NCBI GenBank assembly: GCA_020024815.1
Contig: JAHHTE010000003.1
Coordinates: forward strand, 1-35,238
Source: Mailhella sp.
GTDB lineage: Bacteria > Desulfobacterota > Desulfovibrionia > Desulfovibrionales > Desulfovibrionaceae
Direction of reading: 5' to 3'
Length of the DNA stretch: 35,238 nt
Part shown: positions 33,096 to 35,238 of the stretch, piece by piece
Position numbering within the stretch: position 1 is the stretch's first letter
Layout: every line of letters begins with the position of its first letter
Made by a program: the position numbers and the translations under genes
The notes under the pieces: model-generated
What the model saw: only the letters and a program-made list of their open reading frames with translations
What the model was told of the DNA's origin: nothing
Database searches by the model: none

Positions 33096-34310
33096 ATGAG
33101 TTCTCCTTTGTCTATTAAAAATATTGACGAACAAATTAAACTTATTCGTCGTGGTATTGTAGACCTTATTAATGAAGAAGATTTACGCAAAAAATTAGCT
33201 AGAAATAAACCACTTAACATTAAAGTAGGTTTTGACCCCACTGCTCCTGATTTACATTTAGGACATACAGTTGTTATTCACAAAATGCGACACTTCCAAG
33301 AACTTGGACACAATGTAACATTTCTTATTGGAGATTTTACAGGAAGAATTGGGGATCCTTCAGGTCGCTCTGAAACACGTCCACCACTTACAGAAGAACA
33401 AGTTATTGCAAATGCAAATACCTATAAAGAACAAATTTTTAAAATTTTAGATCCTGAAAAAACAACAGTTGCTTTTAACTCAAAATGGTTGAATGCTCTT
33501 ACACCAACAGAATTTTTAAAATTAATGAGTAATTGTACTGTGGCACGTATGCTCGAACGTGATGATTTTTCAAAACGTTATAAAGAAGAACGTCCTATTG
33601 CTATCCATGAATTTTTCTATCCATTAGCACAAGCTTATGATTCTGTTGCTCTTCAAACTGATGTTGAAATGGGTGGAACTGACCAAACTTTTAACCTTCT
33701 TATGGGTAGAACATTACAAAGCCACTATGGACAAGAACCCCAATGTATTATTACTGTTCCACTTCTAGAAGGTTTAGACGGCGTAAGAAAAATGTCAAAA
33801 TCTTACGGTAATTATATTGGTATTGCTGAATCTCCAAAAGACCAATTTGGTAAAGCAATGTCTATATCTGATGAACTTATGTGGCGTTATTATGAACTTA
33901 TCTCTAGCAAAAGCTTAGAAGAAATTGAACAAATGCGTCAAGACGTAGAAACAGGAAAAAGACACCCTAAAACAGTAAAAGAAGAACTTGCTTTTGAAAT
34001 TGTAGAACGCTATCATGGTAAAGATAAAGCAGAAGAAGCTCGTCAAGGATTTAATGCTGTTTTTGCAAAAGGTGGCGTTCCTGAAGATGCACCTAAGTAT
34101 GAATGTGCAGAAGGAGATGAAAGTGCTCCTATCAACTTCCTTGCTGCAAGTGGAGTTGCTGATTCCAAAAGTGCTGCAAAACGATTAGTTCAACAAGGTG
34201 CATTATCCATCAATGATGAAAAATACACAGATGCCTATGCTCCTGTAAAAAAAGGTAAATATACGGTAAAATGCGGAAAGAAAAATTTCCTCTTACTTAC
34301 TGTTAAATAA
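33096..34310 (+). CDS. tyrS: Tyrosyl-tRNA synthetase
   Basis: TyrS charges tRNA-Tyr. The 404-residue protein has V-G-F-D-P-T-A-P-D-L-H-L-G-H (HIGH region) near residue 45 and the tyrosine-binding G-D-F-T-G-R-I-G-D-P-S-G-R-S. Q-T-D-V-E-M-G-G-T-D-Q-T-F-N and K-M-S-K-S near 230 follow, with an S4 domain at the C-terminus (A-K-R-L-V-Q-Q-G-A-L-S-I). This is the TyrRS form with a KMSKS loop. GAGGTG lies before the ATG. It is monocistronic, with its own terminator. Confidence 0.97.
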   Translation: MSSPLSIKNIDEQIKLIRRGIVDLINEEDLRKKLARNKPLNIKVGFDPTAPDLHLGHTVVIHKMRHFQELGHNVTFLIGDFTGRIGDPSGRSETRPPLTEEQVIANANTYKEQIFKILDPEKTTVAFNSKWLNALTPTEFLKLMSNCTVARMLERDDFSKRYKEERPIAIHEFFYPLAQAYDSVALQTDVEMGGTDQTFNLLMGRTLQSHYGQEPQCIITVPLLEGLDGVRKMSKSYGNYIGIAESPKDQFGKAMSISDELMWRYYELISSKSLEEIEQMRQDVETGKRHPKTVKEELAFEIVERYHGKDKAEEARQGFNAVFAKGGVPEDAPKYECAEGDESAPINFLAASGVADSKSAAKRLVQQGALSINDEKYTDAYAPVKKGKYTVKCGKKNFLLLTVK

Positions 34311-34340
34311 TTTATTTTTTCTAAAATTTTCTAATACATT

Positions 34341-34375
34341 AAAATCTCTTTGATATTTTCAAAGAGATTTTTTTT
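34341..34375 (+). terminator. Intrinsic terminator of tyrS
   Basis: The 13-base arm 34341-34353 (AAAATCTCTTTGA) pairs exactly with 34359-34371 around a five-base loop and is followed by a run of T to 34375. It lies 30 bases after the tyrS stop. Confidence 0.9.
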
Positions 34376-34649
34376 ATAACTAATACTATAAATATAAATA
34401 CGTTACGATTATAAAAATTATTTCTCACTTTTATAGACAAATTAGTATAAAAGAATTATACTTTTTATAAGATTAAATAATTTTTCTATTTGGTTAACTT
34501 CTTTTTTCTAATATTATCCCCAAAAAAAAGGAGCATAAATCTTCCCTATTTTACTCAAAAATAACTAAATTGTATTTATTAAAATAAATTATAACTAACA
34601 TATTTTTATATCCTAAAATATAAAAATAACCTAAATAAAGGAGGCTATT
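34376..34649. other. AT-rich intergenic region before the HbpS-like gene
   Basis: I see no credible coding region here. It is extremely A/T-rich, with a seven-base inverted repeat (34444-34450 with 34456-34462) and the larger one listed separately at 34601-34628. Several -10-like TATAAT variants occur, but no -35/-10 pair with good spacing stands out. An AAAAGGAG at about 34528 leads to no start codon in a useful frame. Confidence 0.5.
34601..34628. promoter_or_regulatory. Inverted repeat in the leader of the HbpS-like gene
   Basis: An 11-base arm (34601-34611) pairs perfectly with 34618-34628 around CCTAAA and ends eight bases before the AAAGGAGG ribosome binding site (34637-34644). It could be an operator overlapping the promoter or a leader hairpin. 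Being pure A/T in the arms, it could also be chance. Confidence 0.35.
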
Positions 34650-35132
34650 ATGCGTTATTTTTTTCTTAGTTTAGTACTCGCTCTTTGCATGGTTAATCCT
34701 GTACATGCAAAATCTCTTACAACCCAACTTCCAACAGATCTTACAATGGAAGAAGCACAACAAGTTCTTGATGCTGCTCTTGTAAAAGCAAAAGCTCAAG
34801 GTGTACCAATGAATATTGCTATTGTTGACGCTGGAGGAAATCTTAAGGCTTTTCTTCGTATGGACGGTGCTTTTTTGGGTAGTATAGATGTTGCAACTAA
34901 AAAAGCAAAAACAGCTCGCCTTTTCAATATGCCAACAGCTACCCTTGCAAAAGAAGCTCAACCAAATAAATCACTTTACGGCATAGAAGTTACTAATGAT
35001 GGACTTTGCATTTTTGGTGGTGGTGAATTAATTATAAAGGATAATGTTATCATTGGAGCTATTGGCGTAAGTGGTGGCAGTGTTGATGAAGATATGAATG
35101 TAGCAAAAGCAGGAGCAAAAGCTATTAAATAA
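34650..35132 (+). CDS. Secreted HbpS/GlcG-family (DUF336) protein
   Basis: This is a 160-residue protein with a signal peptide (about 1-20, ending V-H-A). The HbpS/GlcG core follows: L-T-M-E-E-A-Q-Q-V-L-D-A-A, I-A-I-V-D-A-G-G-N-L-K-A-F-L-R-M-D-G-A, I-D-V-A-T-K-K-A-K-T-A and G-A-I-G-V-S-G-G. Members bind haem or corrinoids or degrade them, and HbpS of Streptomyces is an extracellular haem-binding sensor partner. The signal peptide suggests a periplasmic or exported protein. A strong AAAGGAGG ribosome binding site precedes the ATG. It stands alone between two terminators. Confidence 0.9.
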   Translation: MRYFFLSLVLALCMVNPVHAKSLTTQLPTDLTMEEAQQVLDAALVKAKAQGVPMNIAIVDAGGNLKAFLRMDGAFLGSIDVATKKAKTARLFNMPTATLAKEAQPNKSLYGIEVTNDGLCIFGGGELIIKDNVIIGAIGVSGGSVDEDMNVAKAGAKAIK

Positions 35133-35160
35133 CTTTCAATATAAACAATATGTTCATATA

Positions 35161-35192
35161 AGAGTTGCTTTAACTAAAGTAACTCTTTTTTT
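35161..35192 (+). terminator. Intrinsic terminator of the HbpS-like gene
   Basis: AGAGTTGCTTT (35161-35171) pairs with 35176-35186 (one G-U pair) around a four-base loop and runs into a T-tract to 35192. It starts 29 bases after the stop codon. Confidence 0.85.
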
Positions 35193-35238
35193 AACTATTA
35201 TATATTTATTCAAAAAAATTTTTCTAAATTATATTTCC

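Noticed and set aside
1..35238. CRISPR arrays, tRNA or rRNA genes, insertion sequences
   Set aside because: No regularly spaced direct repeats, no tRNA-like cloverleaf sequence, no rRNA signature and no transposase or integrase frame seen by eye.

Overview
The window looks like chromosome of a very AT-rich member of the Desulfovibrio lineage (Desulfovibrionales). Three things point there: the compact mreB-mreC-mreD-mrdA-rodA-bactofilin-atp order, an ATP synthase cluster that starts with two b-type subunits (b' and b) and has no a or c subunit genes beside it, and the siroheme synthase / CcsA-like / hemA cluster. The strong AT bias would suit a host-associated relative such as Lawsonia. That genus guess is inference. 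I see no rRNA, tRNA, CRISPR array, transposase or integrase.

Layout. (1) 118-2370, minus strand: a small membrane-anchored Cys protein, folK and cardiolipin synthase. (2) 2473-6093, plus strand: an unrecognised protein, a divergent EF-G paralogue and rsmA. (3) 6201-13385, plus strand: an eight-gene operon with its own promoter and a strong terminator. It encodes two P1B-type metal ATPases, five small proteins (four with predicted membrane segments, one with a degenerate heavy-metal-associated fold) and a protein of three tandem FeoA-like domains. This is the most interesting part. The gene content resembles ferrosome (fez) clusters, which build membrane-bound iron-storage organelles in Desulfovibrio magneticus and other bacteria, but several components are unlike the minimal known set. 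(4) 13613-19438, minus strand: atpF'-atpF-atpH-atpA-atpG-atpD-atpC. (5) 19551-25407, minus strand: the elongasome operon mreB-mreC-mreD-mrdA-rodA plus a bactofilin. (6) 25481-28573, minus strand: metG and a PSP1/RicT-type protein. (7) 28729-31562, minus strand: precorrin-2 dehydrogenase, CcsA/HemX-like protein and hemA, a tetrapyrrole and cytochrome assembly operon. (8) 31657-35132, plus strand: a small acidic protein, nadK, tyrS, and a secreted HbpS/GlcG-family protein.

How they work together. Most of the window is housekeeping: cell-wall elongation, F1 ATPase, translation, tetrapyrrole synthesis and NADP synthesis. The 6201-13385 operon is a self-contained accessory module between rsmA and the atp operon. 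A working model (inference) is that the ATPases pump iron across a vesicle or inner membrane, the small glycine-rich membrane proteins shape or decorate that membrane, and the triple-FeoA protein is a cytosolic partner or regulator. A candidate Fur-like site lies just upstream of its promoter. Striking details are the loss of the A-domain TGE glutamate in the first ATPase (TGR instead), a Met/Gln/Asn-rich tail protein, and an F-x-K-G-L-x-x-G-A-G membrane motif shared by two otherwise different small proteins.
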